Assembly (NCBI RefSeq): GCF_025755255.1
Contig: NZ_JALIEB010000002.1
Span: forward strand, 163,282 to 227,281
DNA: 64,000 nucleotides
Reading direction: 5' to 3'
Source: Roseobacter sinensis
GTDB lineage: Bacteria; Pseudomonadota; Alphaproteobacteria; Rhodobacterales; Rhodobacteraceae
Of the stretch, positions 6,179-15,792 are shown one piece after another. Position 1 is the stretch's first letter; the number at the start of each line of letters is the position of its first letter. Under the pieces are notes generated by a model. The model saw only the letters and a program-made list of their open reading frames with translations, was not told the origin of the DNA and searched no databases. The translations under genes were made by a program, and so were the position numbers.

Positions 6179-8344
6179 GGCCCTCACGGCAGCGACAATC
6201 CCATCGCGCGAGGGCAGCGTGGCGGCATAGGCCGGGCCCGTGGCGATGAAGCTGTCCTCGGCGGTATAGCGTGTAGCGGTCCGACCATGCTCGGACATCA
6301 GCGCCATCAGCGCCTCCGCCTGCCCGCCGGTGCGGCGGCATTCATCCACGATCAGCACATGGGCGCAGGGTTTGATCGCCTCAAGCAGCGCGGCTTCGGG
6401 CAGTGGCGCCAGCCAGCGCAGGTCGATGACACGGGTGGCGATCCCGTCTTGCTGCAACAGCTTTTGCCCCTGGCGCGCCAAGTAATACCCGTTCCCGTAG
6501 GTCACGATGGCCACATCGCCCCCCTGCCCATGAACCCCGACCTCCCCAAGCGCTGCGCGCTGGTCAGGCGCGGGGTAGCGCGTCATCCAGGCCCCATCGC
6601 CCGGATCATGCAGATCGCGCATGGGGTAGAGCGCAATGGGCTCGACCACCACGCAGACGCGTTGTTCGTCGCGCGCGAGGCGGTGGCATTCGCGCAGCAT
6701 CATGGCAGCCTCGGCGCCGCTCGACGGGCAGGCAATCACCAGCCCCGGAATATCGCGCAGCACCGCAAGCGAGTTATCGTTGTGGAAATGCCCGCCAAAG
6801 CCTTTCTGGTACCCGAGCCCGGCGATGCGCAGCACCATCGGGTTGGTCCACTGCCCGCGGCTGAAGAAGGGCAGCGTCGCCGCCTCGCCGCGCAGCTGGT
6901 CCTCGGCATTGTGCAGATAGGCGAGGAACTGGATCTCAGGCATCGGGACAAAGCCGTTATGCGCGGTGCCGATGGCCAGCCCGAGGATCGATTGCTCATC
7001 GAGCAGCGTGTCGATGACACGGGTGGCGCCAAAGCGGCTCTGCAGCTTCTGCGTGACGCCGTAGACCCCGCCCTTGCGGCCCACATCCTCGCCCATGATC
7101 AGCGTCTCGGGATGGGTCAGCATCAGATCATGCAGCGCCCAGTTGATGATGCGCGACATCGGCTGGGGGCTGTCCATCTGGCCCATGTCACTGCCGAAGG
7201 TCGCGGCACGCGTCTCCGGATCCGGACCGTTTGTGGCAGCACAGGGGCGGCGCGGCGGGACCAGGCTGGCCATCACGTCCTGCGCGGTGGTGAGATGCGG
7301 CCGCTCCGCCACCTTGGCAGCCTCGACCGCAACCGCCGTCAGCGTCTCGTCGTAGATCCGGGCCAGATCGTCCGGCGAGGCCGCGCCCGCTTGCACCAAA
7401 AGACGGGCAGAATGCAGCAGCGGGTCGTTCGCCTCCTCCGCCTCGACCTCCGCCCGTGGCAGATAGCTGGTGGCGACATCCGCCCCCGCATGACCATAGA
7501 GCCGGACCATCCGCAGGTGCAGGAGTGCGGGCTTGCGCTGACGCCGGACGTAGTCGGCGGCCTCGGATGCGACGGCATAGGTCTCGAAGAGATCGAGCGC
7601 GTTGGCCTCGAAATACCGCAACCCGGGCCGATGCTGCAGCGAGGCCTTGATCCACCCCGGGGGCGTCTTGGTGGAGATGCCGATGCCATTGTCCTCGCAC
7701 ACCATCAGCAGAGGCAGAGCCGCCCCCTGCACCGATGTCCAGCCCGCGGCATTGATCGTCCCCTGCGCAGTGGAGTGGTTGACGGAGGCATCGCCGAAGC
7801 TGACCATCGCAATGCCGTCCTCGGGCAGGGCCCGATGTTCCGGCGCCTGCCGCCGCGCGAGCCCCAGGCTATAGGCCGCCCCCAGCGCCTTCGGCAGATG
7901 GCTGGCGATGGTCGAGGTCTGCGGCGGGATCATCAGCGGCTTGCTGCCCAAGACCTTGTGTCGCCCGCCGCTGGTGGGGTCATCCGAGGAACAGGCGAAG
8001 CTCAGCAGCATGTCGCGCATCATGCCAGGCTGCCCCGCCTGATCGGCGCGCGCGAGCTGAAAGGCCGCATCGCGGTAGTGCAGGAAGGCGATGTCATCGA
8101 CCCGCAGGGCATGGGCGACAGCGGCCATGCCCTCATGTCCCGAGGAGCCGATGGTATAGAACCCCTGCCCTGCCTTCTGCATCGCACGGCTCTGAATATC
8201 GAGCGCACGGCTCGTCACCTGCGCCCGGTAGAGCCGCAGCGCCTCATCCGGACGCAGCGGACCCGCGGGCGCGGCCCCGTCCGGAAAATCCTCCGCCGCA
8301 ACTCGCCTGAGAAAATTGGTGTGGACGATCTCGACGCGGTCCAT
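6170..8344 (-). CDS. Fused 2-oxoacid dehydrogenase E1 (alpha + beta)
   Basis: 724 residues joining both halves of a thiamine-diphosphate-dependent E1 decarboxylase. Alpha half about 1-365: the cofactor motif runs from GDASVNHSTAQG to CEDNGIGIST, with HLPKALGAAYSLG before it. Beta half about 390-724: MGEDVGRKGGVYGVT, DTLLDEQSILGLAIG, AIVTYGNGYYLA and the VIDLRWLAPLP segment. Such enzymes decarboxylate branched-chain or pyruvate-type 2-oxoacids and pass the acyl group to a lipoyl E2. No E2 or E3 gene is nearby, so it must borrow them from elsewhere or act alone. It lies upstream of nothing co-directional in the window except the convergent SnoaL-like gene; gcdH lies 111 bases upstream in the same direction. 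Confidence 0.88.
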   Translation of the reverse strand: MDRVEIVHTNFLRRVAAEDFPDGAAPAGPLRPDEALRLYRAQVTSRALDIQSRAMQKAGQGFYTIGSSGHEGMAAVAHALRVDDIAFLHYRDAAFQLARADQAGQPGMMRDMLLSFACSSDDPTSGGRHKVLGSKPLMIPPQTSTIASHLPKALGAAYSLGLARRQAPEHRALPEDGIAMVSFGDASVNHSTAQGTINAAGWTSVQGAALPLLMVCEDNGIGISTKTPPGWIKASLQHRPGLRYFEANALDLFETYAVASEAADYVRRQRKPALLHLRMVRLYGHAGADVATSYLPRAEVEAEEANDPLLHSARLLVQAGAASPDDLARIYDETLTAVAVEAAKVAERPHLTTAQDVMASLVPPRRPCAATNGPDPETRAATFGSDMGQMDSPQPMSRIINWALHDLMLTHPETLIMGEDVGRKGGVYGVTQKLQSRFGATRVIDTLLDEQSILGLAIGTAHNGFVPMPEIQFLAYLHNAEDQLRGEAATLPFFSRGQWTNPMVLRIAGLGYQKGFGGHFHNDNSLAVLRDIPGLVIACPSSGAEAAMMLRECHRLARDEQRVCVVVEPIALYPMRDLHDPGDGAWMTRYPAPDQRAALGEVGVHGQGGDVAIVTYGNGYYLARQGQKLLQQDGIATRVIDLRWLAPLPEAALLEAIKPCAHVLIVDECRRTGGQAEALMALMSEHGRTATRYTAEDSFIATGPAYAATLPSRDGIVAAVRALS

Positions 8345-8384
8345 CCCTGCCTCTCTCTTTGCACCCGGTCTGCTGCGCGCCGGC

Positions 8385-8447
8385 TTCTTCTGGCCAAAAA
8401 TATCCTCGGGGGAGTCCGCCGCAGGCGGGCGGGGGCAGACAGCCCCC
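8385..8447 (+). repeat. Dispersed repeat family 2, copy 1
   Basis: Core TTCTTCTGGCC, then AAAAATATCCTCGGGGGAG, then two hairpins (CCGCC GCA GGCGG and GGGGGC ..... GCCCCC). Related copies are at 36399-36447 and 44031-44095. It lies between gcdH and the E1 gene, ending just before the gcdH stop codon. Confidence 0.75.
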
Positions 8448-8455
8448 TCAACCGA

Positions 8456-9679
8456 TCAGAAAAACGCCTGCAGGCCGGTCTGCGCACGCCCCAGGATCAG
8501 CGCGTGCACATCATGGGTGCCCTCGTAGGTATTCACCGTCTCGAGGTTCATCATGTGGCGGATCACTTGGAACTCGCCTGAAATGCCGTTGCCGCCATGC
8601 ATGTCCCGCGCCATCCGCGCAATCTCCAGCGCCTTGCCGCAGTTGTTGCGCTTGACAATCGAAATCATCTCGGGCGCGGCCTCGGCCCGATCCATCAACC
8701 GGCCGACCTGCAGCGAGGCCTGCAAACCCAAAGCGATCTCGGTCTGCATATCCGCCAGCTTCTTCTGGTAAAGTTGTGTGCCGGCGATCGGTTTGCCGAA
8801 CTGCTTGCGGTCGAGCCCGTATTGACGCGCCGCGTGCCAGCAGAACTCCGCAGCCCCCATCGTGCCCCAGCTGATGCCATAACGCGCACGGTTCAGGCAC
8901 CCGAACGGCCCTTTCAGCCCCTGAACGTTCGGCAGCAGGGCCTCTTCACCGACCTCAACGCCATCCATGACAATTTCGCCGGTCACGGAGGCGCGTAAGG
9001 AGAGTTTGTTGCCCACCTTCGGCGCCGACAACCCTTTCAGTCCCTTGTCCAGAACGAAACCGCGGATCTTGCCGTCATGGGCCTCGGACTTTGCCCAGAC
9101 CACGAAAACATCGGCGATGGGCGCATTCGAGATCCACATCTTCGAGCCCGTCAGACGATACCCCGTGGCCGTCTTCTCGGCGCGCGTCTTCATGCCCGCA
9201 GGATCAGAGCCCGCATCGGGCTCGGTCAGGCCGAAACATCCAATCCATTCGCCGGCACAGAGCTTCGGCAGATACTTCTCCCGCTGCGCCTCGGAGCCAT
9301 AGGCATAGATCGGGTAGATCACGAGGCTCGACTGCACCGACATCATCGAGCGGTACCCGCTGTCCACACGTTCGATCTCTCGCGCCACGAGACCATAGGA
9401 GACGTAAGAGCCGCCCAGACCGCCGTAGGTCTCGGGGCAGGTGACCCCCAGAAGCCCCATCTCACCCATGTCGCGGAAAATCTCGGGGTCGGTGAGTTCC
9501 TTCTCGAAGGCCTCGATGATGCGCGGCTGAAGCTTTTCCTGCGCATAGGCCTGCGCGCTGTCGCGGATCATGCGCTCGTCTTCTGCCAGTTGATCGTTCA
9601 GCCGGAACGGATCCGACCAGTCGAACGCGCCCAGATCGGGGGCGTCCTTGGCGTTCAGGATTGGTGTCTCGACGTTCAT
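8456..9679 (-). CDS. gcdH: Glutaryl-CoA dehydrogenase
   Basis: Cytoplasmic FAD enzyme, 407 residues. It oxidises and decarboxylates glutaryl-CoA to crotonyl-CoA in lysine, hydroxylysine and tryptophan breakdown. Family marks: [15 protein letters not shown] near the N-terminus, [16 protein letters not shown], the flavin-binding [15 protein letters not shown], and the C-terminal [18 protein letters not shown], whose Glu is the expected catalytic base. The start has an excellent ribosome binding site (AGGAGGAG). It is divergent from a LysR-type gene (87-base gap), the classical gcdH-regulator arrangement. The product would feed the beta-oxidation enzymes encoded further on. Confidence 0.93.
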   Translation of the reverse strand: MNVETPILNAKDAPDLGAFDWSDPFRLNDQLAEDERMIRDSAQAYAQEKLQPRIIEAFEKELTDPEIFRDMGEMGLLGVTCPETYGGLGGSYVSYGLVAREIERVDSGYRSMMSVQSSLVIYPIYAYGSEAQREKYLPKLCAGEWIGCFGLTEPDAGSDPAGMKTRAEKTATGYRLTGSKMWISNAPIADVFVVWAKSEAHDGKIRGFVLDKGLKGLSAPKVGNKLSLRASVTGEIVMDGVEVGEEALLPNVQGLKGPFGCLNRARYGISWGTMGAAEFCWHAARQYGLDRKQFGKPIAGTQLYQKKLADMQTEIALGLQASLQVGRLMDRAEAAPEMISIVKRNNCGKALEIARMARDMHGGNGISGEFQVIRHMMNLETVNTYEGTHDVHALILGRAQTGLQAFF

Positions 9680-9737
9680 CTGATCTCCTCCTGTTCCGGG
9701 CGGGCATTCGCACCCATTATTGCAAAAGCGCGCGCAA

Positions 9738-9781
9738 ATGACTAACGATCCTTTGTCCTGTCAGTCATGAGAAAAACTCAT
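9738..9781. promoter_or_regulatory. Inverted repeats in the gcdH/LysR divergent region
   Basis: ATGACT (9738-9743) and AGTCAT (9763-9768) form a 6-bp inverted repeat, and ATGAG AAAAA CTCAT (9767-9781) forms a second, adjoining palindrome. LysR regulators often bind such symmetric sites next to their own start. If the second palindrome is the operator, translation of the regulator more likely starts at 9782. Confidence 0.35.
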
Positions 9782-10690
9782 ATGTTCCTGCCGCGCCGCT
9801 ACCTGCCGTCAATGTCTGCGCTCCTGGCCTTCGAGGCGACCGCGCGGCTGGGAAGTGCGACACAGGCGGCTGCGGAGCTGTCGCTGACCCAGAGTGCGGT
9901 GAGCCGCCAGCTGAAAGCGCTCGAAGACCAACTCGGTGTTGCGCTCCTGACCCGTGCCGGGCGCGGGCTGGTGCTCACGCCCAGGGGTCAGGATTATGTG
10001 CGCGAAGTCCGCGGCATGCTGCAACGACTGGCGCAAGCGACGGTGTCGGTGCAGACCGAGGCGGAGGGCGGGCCGCTGAACCTCGCGATCCTGCCGGCCT
10101 TCGGCATGCACTGGCTCGCGCCACGCCTGCGCGACTTCGCGCGGCGGCATCCGGAGGTTACGGTCAACCTCTCAACCCGTTTCGCCCCATTCGACTTCCG
10201 CGGCACCAGCTTTGATGCAGCGATCCACTTTGGGCGCGAGGACTGGCCCGGCGTGCGCTATCTGCCGCTGCTGCCGGAGACCGTGGTGCCTGTCTGCGCG
10301 CCCGCACTGATCCCCAGGCCGCTTGACGATCCGGGGCAGATCCTGGACTACGATCTTCTGCATCTGGATACGCGCCCGCGTGGATGGGCGCGCTGGCTTC
10401 ACGCTGTTGGACACCACGTCGAGCCGCCGCCGGGCATGGTCTTCGACCAGTTTTCCACCATGGCACAGGCGGCGATTCACGGGCTCGGCATCGCCTTGCT
10501 GCCGACCTTTTTCGCTGAGCCTTACCTGACGAGCGGGCAGCTTGTCCTCGCCTCTGAACAGACCTCCCAAAGCATCGGCAGCTACTACCTGGTCTGGCCC
10601 GCGGAGCGTGCAGAACCGTCGGCCTTATCTTCGTTTCGGGACTGGCTCGCCGGCCAGAGCGCCCCGGCCGAGCGCCAAAATCAGGCATGA
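9767..10690 (+). CDS. LysR-family regulator, probable control of gcdH
   Basis: 307 residues. An N-terminal winged helix-turn-helix (about residues 17-75; LGSATQAAAELSLTQSAVSRQLKALEDQLGVALLTRAGRGLVLT) is followed by an effector-binding domain of the GcvA-like type. Divergent placement next to gcdH suggests it senses glutarate or glutaryl-CoA and controls gcdH. That role follows from context and from known LysR-gcdH pairs in proteobacteria, not from the protein itself. ATG 9767 and ATG 9782 are both possible starts; neither has a strong ribosome binding site. An inverted repeat overlaps the first start. Confidence 0.85.
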   Translation: MRKTHMFLPRRYLPSMSALLAFEATARLGSATQAAAELSLTQSAVSRQLKALEDQLGVALLTRAGRGLVLTPRGQDYVREVRGMLQRLAQATVSVQTEAEGGPLNLAILPAFGMHWLAPRLRDFARRHPEVTVNLSTRFAPFDFRGTSFDAAIHFGREDWPGVRYLPLLPETVVPVCAPALIPRPLDDPGQILDYDLLHLDTRPRGWARWLHAVGHHVEPPPGMVFDQFSTMAQAAIHGLGIALLPTFFAEPYLTSGQLVLASEQTSQSIGSYYLVWPAERAEPSALSSFRDWLAGQSAPAERQNQA

Positions 10691-10745
10691 TATGGGCCCG
10701 AGCGATGCGCTTGAAAGACCTCGGACATCTCAGTGGCCGCATGAC

Positions 10746-10780
10746 AAAAAAACGCGCGCGCAAGCCTGACCTGCGCGCGC
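10746..10780 (-). terminator. Intrinsic terminator of the 5'-nucleotidase gene
   Basis: 9-bp stem GCGCGCGCA / TGCGCGCGC with a 9-base loop, followed on the minus strand by seven T. It lies 22 bases after the 5'-nucleotidase stop and before the LysR gene end, separating the convergent genes. Confidence 0.8.
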
Positions 10781-10801
10781 CGAAGCTCTTCACTATGCGG
10801 T

Positions 10802-12361
10802 TTACTTCGCCGTGATGCGACCGTCCGTATAGGGCGTGTAGGGTCCGTTGGCAGCGAGAAACTCCGCCGTCACATCCGCGAGATCGGGCCCGAAGTCATA
10901 GGCATTCTGCGCGTCCTTGAACATCGCGTAGCCATCGCCGCCATTGCGCACGTAGTTGTTGGAGACCACCGAATACAGCTTCTCGGGATCGATCGGCGCG
11001 CCGCCGACCATCACGTCGCTGATCCGGCTGCCGGCGGGCTGGCTGGCGTCAAAGGCATAGCTCATGCCTGCCACCTGCGGGAAGCGCCCGGCACCATCCT
11101 CGATCTGGCTCACACCGTTTTCGAGGGCTGCGACAATGCTGGCGCCGGTGACCTGGAAGGTGCTGAGCGTGTTCTGGAACGGCAGAACGGTCAGCACCTC
11201 GCCCATGGTCACCTCGCCTGCGTCAATGCTCGCGCGGATGCCGCCACCGTTCTGGATGGCGATCTCGACGCCCTGATCCTTCACGCGGTCCAGCATCGCA
11301 TCGGCTATGAGGTTGCCCATGGCGCATTCCTGCGCCCGGCAGGTCTCGCGCGCACCGATGATCTCGGCGGCGGTCTCGGCCACGACTTTCTGCTTCAGCT
11401 CTTCTATGGGTGCGCCCATCTCGGCAATGCGCGCGAGGACGGACTCATCCGGGATCACGGAGGCGTCGAGCAGCATCGGCTCACCCGTGACCGCGGTGAC
11501 CGCACCCGCATCGTCGAACGTCACCGCGAGGTGACCGAGGTATTTCGTGTAGGCATAGGCCTGCGCCACTGGTGTGCCTTCGACCATCTCCGGGTATGCC
11601 GGCGTGTCATCGTCGTCATTGCTCATCAGCGTGTGGCTGTGCCCGCCAATCACCACGTCGATGCCCGGCACGTTTGCAGCGATGTCGCGGTCCTTGCGCA
11701 GACCGACGTGGTTCAATGCGATGATGATATCGACGCCCTCGGCTTCGAGCGCGGCCACATCCGCTGTCAGCGCTTCGATCTCGTCCTGAAAGACGACACC
11801 GTCACCCGGGCTGGAGGTTTCGACAGTGTCGGTGGCCAGCGCCGAGACGATGCCGATGGTCTTGCCACCAACCTCCAGCGTCAGGTGATCGGCCACCTTG
11901 CCGTCGAGCAGCGCTTCACCGGAGAGATCGAGGTTGCCTGAGACCACGGGGAAGCTCACCTTCTCGATGAAATCCGCAAGGCCCTGGGGTCCGTCGTCGA
12001 ATTCGTGGTTGCCGACGGCCATGGCGTCATAGCCGATGGCCTGCATGAACTCGGCTTCGGCTGCACCCTTGTAGGTGGAGTAGAAGAGCGAGCCCTGGAA
12101 TGGATCGCCCGCGTCGAGCAGCAGCACGTTCTGTCCGTCGAGCTCGGCGCGCTTCTGATCCACGGCGGCTTTGACACGGGCCACACCGCCGAAGCAGCTG
12201 CCCTCGGCCTCGCCTTCGGCATCGCAGGTCGAATCGAATTTGTTGATCGATTCAATGCGGCTGTGCATGTCGTTGGTGTGCAGAATGTGCAGCGTATACT
12301 CCGCGGACGCCACGCCAGCACTCAGCGCAAGCAGGGCCGTCGCGGTGAGGAATCGGTTCAT
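10802..12361 (-). CDS. Secreted 5'-nucleotidase / UDP-sugar hydrolase family phosphoesterase
   Basis: 519 residues, periplasmic. ATG 12361 is used: GGGGAG lies 6 bases upstream and a signal peptide follows (MNRFLTATALLALSAGVASA); ATG 12364 is one codon upstream and also possible. The metallophosphoesterase domain shows ILHTNDMHSRIE, LDAGDPFQGS, VGNHEFDDG, IIALNHVGL and IGGHSHTL, which carry the two-metal ligands. The C-terminal nucleotidase domain has IQNGGGIRASI and VVSNNYVRNGGDGYAMF. Two cysteine pairs (CDAEGEAEGSC, CRAQEC) suit a periplasmic protein. It releases nucleosides and phosphate from extracellular nucleotides, which matches the nucleoside salvage genes nearby (31340-34954, 59316). 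Confidence 0.9.
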   Translation of the reverse strand: MNRFLTATALLALSAGVASAEYTLHILHTNDMHSRIESINKFDSTCDAEGEAEGSCFGGVARVKAAVDQKRAELDGQNVLLLDAGDPFQGSLFYSTYKGAAEAEFMQAIGYDAMAVGNHEFDDGPQGLADFIEKVSFPVVSGNLDLSGEALLDGKVADHLTLEVGGKTIGIVSALATDTVETSSPGDGVVFQDEIEALTADVAALEAEGVDIIIALNHVGLRKDRDIAANVPGIDVVIGGHSHTLMSNDDDDTPAYPEMVEGTPVAQAYAYTKYLGHLAVTFDDAGAVTAVTGEPMLLDASVIPDESVLARIAEMGAPIEELKQKVVAETAAEIIGARETCRAQECAMGNLIADAMLDRVKDQGVEIAIQNGGGIRASIDAGEVTMGEVLTVLPFQNTLSTFQVTGASIVAALENGVSQIEDGAGRFPQVAGMSYAFDASQPAGSRISDVMVGGAPIDPEKLYSVVSNNYVRNGGDGYAMFKDAQNAYDFGPDLADVTAEFLAANGPYTPYTDGRITAK

Positions 12362-12497
12362 CATATCTCCCCTTTTTGAGTTTTGTGGCGGTATCGTGAC
12401 GCCGCTCTGAGGGCGTGTCAAAGCCTCTCTGCGCACAGCCAATCCTGCCGATGCGTCAACGCCGGACGGCGCCCAAAAACGCGACAGCGGAACAGGC

Positions 12498-12524
12498 AGG
12501 TGGGGTGGGCTTTCAGGCCACCCC
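12498..12524 (+). repeat. Dispersed repeat family 1, copy 1
   Basis: AGGTGGGGTGGGCTTTCAGG followed by CCACCCC. Other copies lie at 19148-19180, 29296-29330, 47588-47617 and 47657-47682. Here it lies between the divergent 5'-nucleotidase and DUF952 genes. Confidence 0.75.
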
Positions 12525-12562
12525 CGCTTGACGCCCCGCGCGCCAGCGGGCATGAGCGCCCC

Positions 12563-12913
12563 ATGCTGATTTTCAAGATTTTCCGGGCCGAGGAATGGGC
12601 GTCGCTTCAAGCGGCCGGCGAGACCGCGGGCGCGCCCATCGATCTGGCTGATGGCTACGTGCATTTCTCGACTGCCGCCCAAGCCGCTGAAACCGCGGTC
12701 AAGCATTTCGCGGGTGAACACAACCTGACGCTGCTGGCTGTCGAGGCCGACCGGCTCGGCGACGATCTGAAGTGGGAGGTGTCGCGGGGCGGCGCGCTCT
12801 TCCCGCACCTCTACCGCGCACTCCGGATGGAGGATGTGGTCTGGGCAATGCCCCTGCCGCTCGAGAACGGCGTGCATCGCTTCCCCGCCGGATTGAGCGA
12901 GGCCAGCGGTTGA
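12563..12913 (+). CDS. DUF952 family protein
   Basis: 116 residues, cytoplasmic. The sequence [40 protein letters not shown] is typical of the DUF952 family, whose members share a conserved DG(Y/F)(V/I)H(F/L)S motif. Function unknown. The fold is thought to resemble ADP-ribosyl transferase-like proteins, but no activity has been settled here. It overlaps pyrD by TTGA, so the two are translationally coupled. ATG 12563 is the first in-frame start after the repeat at 12498-12524; its ribosome binding site is weak. Confidence 0.85.
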   Translation: MLIFKIFRAEEWASLQAAGETAGAPIDLADGYVHFSTAAQAAETAVKHFAGEHNLTLLAVEADRLGDDLKWEVSRGGALFPHLYRALRMEDVVWAMPLPLENGVHRFPAGLSEASG

Positions 12914-13953
12914 GCGTGGCGTTGGAGCGGTTGGGGCTGATCGCCCTCGGTCGGATCGACCCGGAAACCGCCCATGGCCTGGCACTCAAGGCCTTGCGCG
13001 CCGGACTGGGGCTGGCACCCGGGCCTGTGACCTCCGACCGGCTAAAGACCCGCCTCGCCGGGCTTGACCTGCCCAATCCCGTCGGCCTTGCCGCGGGCTT
13101 CGACAAGAACGCGGAGGCCATCGCGCCGCTGGCTCGGGCGGGCTTCGGCTTTCTCGAAGTGGGCGCCGCGACGCCATTGCCTCAGCCGGGCAACCCGAGG
13201 CCCCGGCTCTTTCGGCTGCGCGAGGACGCGGCCGCCATCAATCGCTTCGGGTTCAATAACGACGGTATGGAAGGGATTGCCACGCGCCTCGGGGCCGTGC
13301 GGGCGGCCATTCCCGTCGGCGTGAACCTCGGCGCCAACAAGACCAGCCCGGACCGCGCCGCGGATTTTGCGCAGGTGATGGACCACCTCCAAACGGTCGT
13401 CGATTTCGCAACGGTCAATGTCTCCTCGCCCAACACCGAGAAGCTGCGCGATCTGCAAGGGCCGGCGGCACTGGCGGCCCTGCTCGACGGGGTGATGCAG
13501 GTGCGGAGCGACACGCCGGTTTTCCTGAAGATCGCGCCAGACCTCTCGGAGGCAGAGATTTCCGATATCGCCGCGGTCGCACGGCAGGCGGGGGTGGATG
13601 CGATCATCGCAACCAATACGACGCTGGCGCGCGATGGCCTCAAGAGCGCCCATGCGCGGGAGGCGGGCGGGCTCTCCGGCCAGCCGCTCTTTGACCGGTC
13701 GACTCGCGTTCTGGCGCAGCTCTCGGCACAAACGGATATCCCGCTGATCGGCGTGGGCGGCGTGGGCTCCGCCGCGCAGGCCTATGCCAAGATCCGCGCG
13801 GGCGCCTCCGCCGTGCAGCTCTATACCGCGCTGGTCTATGGCGGGCTGTCGCTGGTGCGCGAGATTGCCGAGGGCCTCGACGAGCTGCTCGCACGCGACG
13901 GGTTCGGCAATGCCGCCGAAGCCGTGGGCACGAGCCGCGCCGACTGGCTCTAG
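12910..13953 (+). CDS. pyrD: Dihydroorotate dehydrogenase (quinone), class 2
   Basis: Membrane-associated FMN enzyme of pyrimidine synthesis, 347 residues, oxidising dihydroorotate to orotate with quinone as acceptor. Motifs: N-terminal amphipathic part ([19 protein letters not shown]), [39 protein letters not shown] with the class 2 catalytic Ser, [14 protein letters not shown] and [10 protein letters not shown] near the FMN phosphate. The TTG at 12910 is chosen because GAGG lies 7 bases upstream and it overlaps the DUF952 stop; GTG 12916 is an alternative. It converges with the MATE gene, overlapping by 4 bases. Confidence 0.93.
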   Translation: MSVALERLGLIALGRIDPETAHGLALKALRAGLGLAPGPVTSDRLKTRLAGLDLPNPVGLAAGFDKNAEAIAPLARAGFGFLEVGAATPLPQPGNPRPRLFRLREDAAAINRFGFNNDGMEGIATRLGAVRAAIPVGVNLGANKTSPDRAADFAQVMDHLQTVVDFATVNVSSPNTEKLRDLQGPAALAALLDGVMQVRSDTPVFLKIAPDLSEAEISDIAAVARQAGVDAIIATNTTLARDGLKSAHAREAGGLSGQPLFDRSTRVLAQLSAQTDIPLIGVGGVGSAAQAYAKIRAGASAVQLYTALVYGGLSLVREIAEGLDELLARDGFGNAAEAVGTSRADWL

Positions 13954-15284
13954 CGCGTCTCCGCCGCGGCTTCCAGCGCGGGATAGCGCAGGCCCAGCGT
14001 CACCCCCCGCGCCACGAAGGAGATAAGCAGCGCGAGCCAAAGCCCGTGATTGCCAAGCGTCGGCAACAGCACCGCAATCGCCACCCAGTAGACCGCAAAG
14101 CTCAGCGCCATCATGTTGCGCATGTCCTTGCTGCGTGTCGCACCGATGAAGATGCCGTCGAACATCCAGGCCGCACAGCCCAGCAGAGGCGCCGCGACCA
14201 TATAGGGCAGGAAGGCCCGCGCGGTCTGTTGCACCTCGGCGTTCTTCGCCATGAGGTCGATGATCCAGCCGCCCGAGAGCGCGAAGGCCGCCGCCGTGGT
14301 CACGCAGATCACCAGACCCCAGAGCGAGGTCACCAGCGCTGCGCGCCGCACATAGGCGCGGTCGCCCTGGCCAAATGCGCGGGCGATCAGCGTCTCGGCG
14401 GCAAAGGCAAAGCCGTCCATCGCGTAGGCCGTGATATACATGAACTGGATCAGCACCTCGTTCGCCGCGAGGATCACATCGCCAAAGCGCGCGCCGATGA
14501 AGACGAAGGACGAAAAGATGATCATCAGCATGGCCGAGCGCAGCAGGATATCGGTGTTCAGAAGCGCCATCCGGATGAGCTTGGCGCGGTCGAAGATGCG
14601 CGGCCACTCGCGCCAGGCGGGGCGGGCAAAGGCGCCGCGGCAGAACCACAGGCCGAGGGCGGCGCCGGTCAGCTCGGCAATGACGGTCGCCACGGCGACC
14701 CCCGGCACACCCCACTCGAACACCAAAACGAAGAGAAAATCGAGCAGGATGTTGACCCCGTTCATCACCAGCTGCACCCAGAAGACGCCTGCGGTCCGCT
14801 CCATCGCCACCAGCCAGCCGGTCAGCGCATAGACTGCGATGGCCGCCGGCGCCGTCCAGATGCGGATGGTCAGGTAGGACCAGGCGAGGCTCGTAACCTC
14901 CTCGCTGGCATCCGCCAGCGCCAGTGCGGCCCAGAAGATCAGGGGCTGCAGCAGGATCAGCGCCCCGCCACCTGCAAGGGCGACCAGCAGCGCGCGGGTG
15001 AGCCAAGCGGAGACCTCGTCGCTGTCCCCTGCCCCTTCTGCCTGGCCCACAAGACCCACGGTGCCCATGCGCAGAAATCCGAAGATCCAGTAGACCGTTG
15101 AGAGGATGATGGCGCCAAGTGCGACGGCTCCGATGGGGGCGGCCTCGCCCATCTGGCCCACCACGCCCACGTCGACCGCGCCGAGGATCGGCACCGTGGC
15201 ATTGGACAGAACGATCGGCAGGGCGATTTTCAGAACGCGGGTATGGGTGACCCCGACGGCCGCGCCCTGGACGGTATCACTCAC
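13950..15284 (-). CDS. MATE family efflux transporter (DinF-like)
   Basis: 444 residues with about 12 membrane helices in two MATE repeats. Each repeat starts with a family pattern: [26 protein letters not shown] and [42 protein letters not shown]. It is expected to export drugs or metabolites using an ion gradient. The GTG start (15284) overlaps the upstream thioesterase gene by 8 bases, so it is the last gene of a three-gene unit with two hotdog thioesterases. Substrate cannot be named. Confidence 0.88.
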   Translation of the reverse strand: MSDTVQGAAVGVTHTRVLKIALPIVLSNATVPILGAVDVGVVGQMGEAAPIGAVALGAIILSTVYWIFGFLRMGTVGLVGQAEGAGDSDEVSAWLTRALLVALAGGGALILLQPLIFWAALALADASEEVTSLAWSYLTIRIWTAPAAIAVYALTGWLVAMERTAGVFWVQLVMNGVNILLDFLFVLVFEWGVPGVAVATVIAELTGAALGLWFCRGAFARPAWREWPRIFDRAKLIRMALLNTDILLRSAMLMIIFSSFVFIGARFGDVILAANEVLIQFMYITAYAMDGFAFAAETLIARAFGQGDRAYVRRAALVTSLWGLVICVTTAAAFALSGGWIIDLMAKNAEVQQTARAFLPYMVAAPLLGCAAWMFDGIFIGATRSKDMRNMMALSFAVYWVAIAVLLPTLGNHGLWLALLISFVARGVTLGLRYPALEAAAETR

Positions 15285-15792
15285 GCCGCTGGGGCATCAG
15301 GAAGTGCCCGGTCGCCTGCGCAAAGAGCCGGTTGCGGTTGTCCTGCCAGGCCTCCACATGCACGCTGGCATAGCGGCGGCCCGAGCGGTTGATCCGCGCC
15401 CGCGCATAGGCATCACGCGGCAGGCCCGACCGCAGGTAGTCGGTCGAGATGTCGATGGTTTTTGGCAGGCGCGGTAGGCCACCGGCCTCCAATGTCGCCG
15501 TGTCGATGGCTCCCGACTCCACATCTTCCCAAAGATACGTCCAGCTTAAGGTGATAATCGCAGTGACCTCCAGGAAGGCCGCCGTCACCCCGCCGTGGAT
15601 CGCCGGCAGCATCGGGTTGCCGATGAGCTTCTGATCGAAGGGTAGGACGCCGGTGAGCTCGTCGCCTTTGCGCTCGAACTGCATGCCGAGATACTGGATG
15701 TAGGGCACGCCCTCGACCAGTGCGCGCAGGGTCGCGTCGCGGCGCTGCTTGATCACCTGCACCGGTTCGGGCTTGCGGCGCGGCTGCCTCAT
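15277..15792 (-). CDS. Hotdog-fold thioesterase (PaaI-like)
   Basis: 171 residues. The hotdog core includes LPFDQKLIGNPMLPAIHGGVTAAFLEVTAIITL (HGG motif, with helix residues that hold the CoA thioester) and the strand KTIDISTDYLRSGLPRDAYARARI. Such enzymes hydrolyse acyl-CoA thioesters. It forms an operon with a second thioesterase (ATGA overlap) and the MATE gene. The N-terminus (MRQPRRKPEPVQVIKQRRD) is basic and longer than usual. The acyl substrate is unknown. Confidence 0.85.
   Translation of the reverse strand: MRQPRRKPEPVQVIKQRRDATLRALVEGVPYIQYLGMQFERKGDELTGVLPFDQKLIGNPMLPAIHGGVTAAFLEVTAIITLSWTYLWEDVESGAIDTATLEAGGLPRLPKTIDISTDYLRSGLPRDAYARARINRSGRRYASVHVEAWQDNRNRLFAQATGHFLMPQRRE

Noticed and set aside
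6287-8581. 764-codon frame opposite the fused E1 gene
   Set aside because: Shadow of the E1 gene; no conserved motifs.
12364-12985. 208-codon N-terminal extension of the 5'-nucleotidase frame
   Set aside because: It runs antisense through the DUF952 gene and lacks any signal; the signal peptide at 12361 defines the real start.
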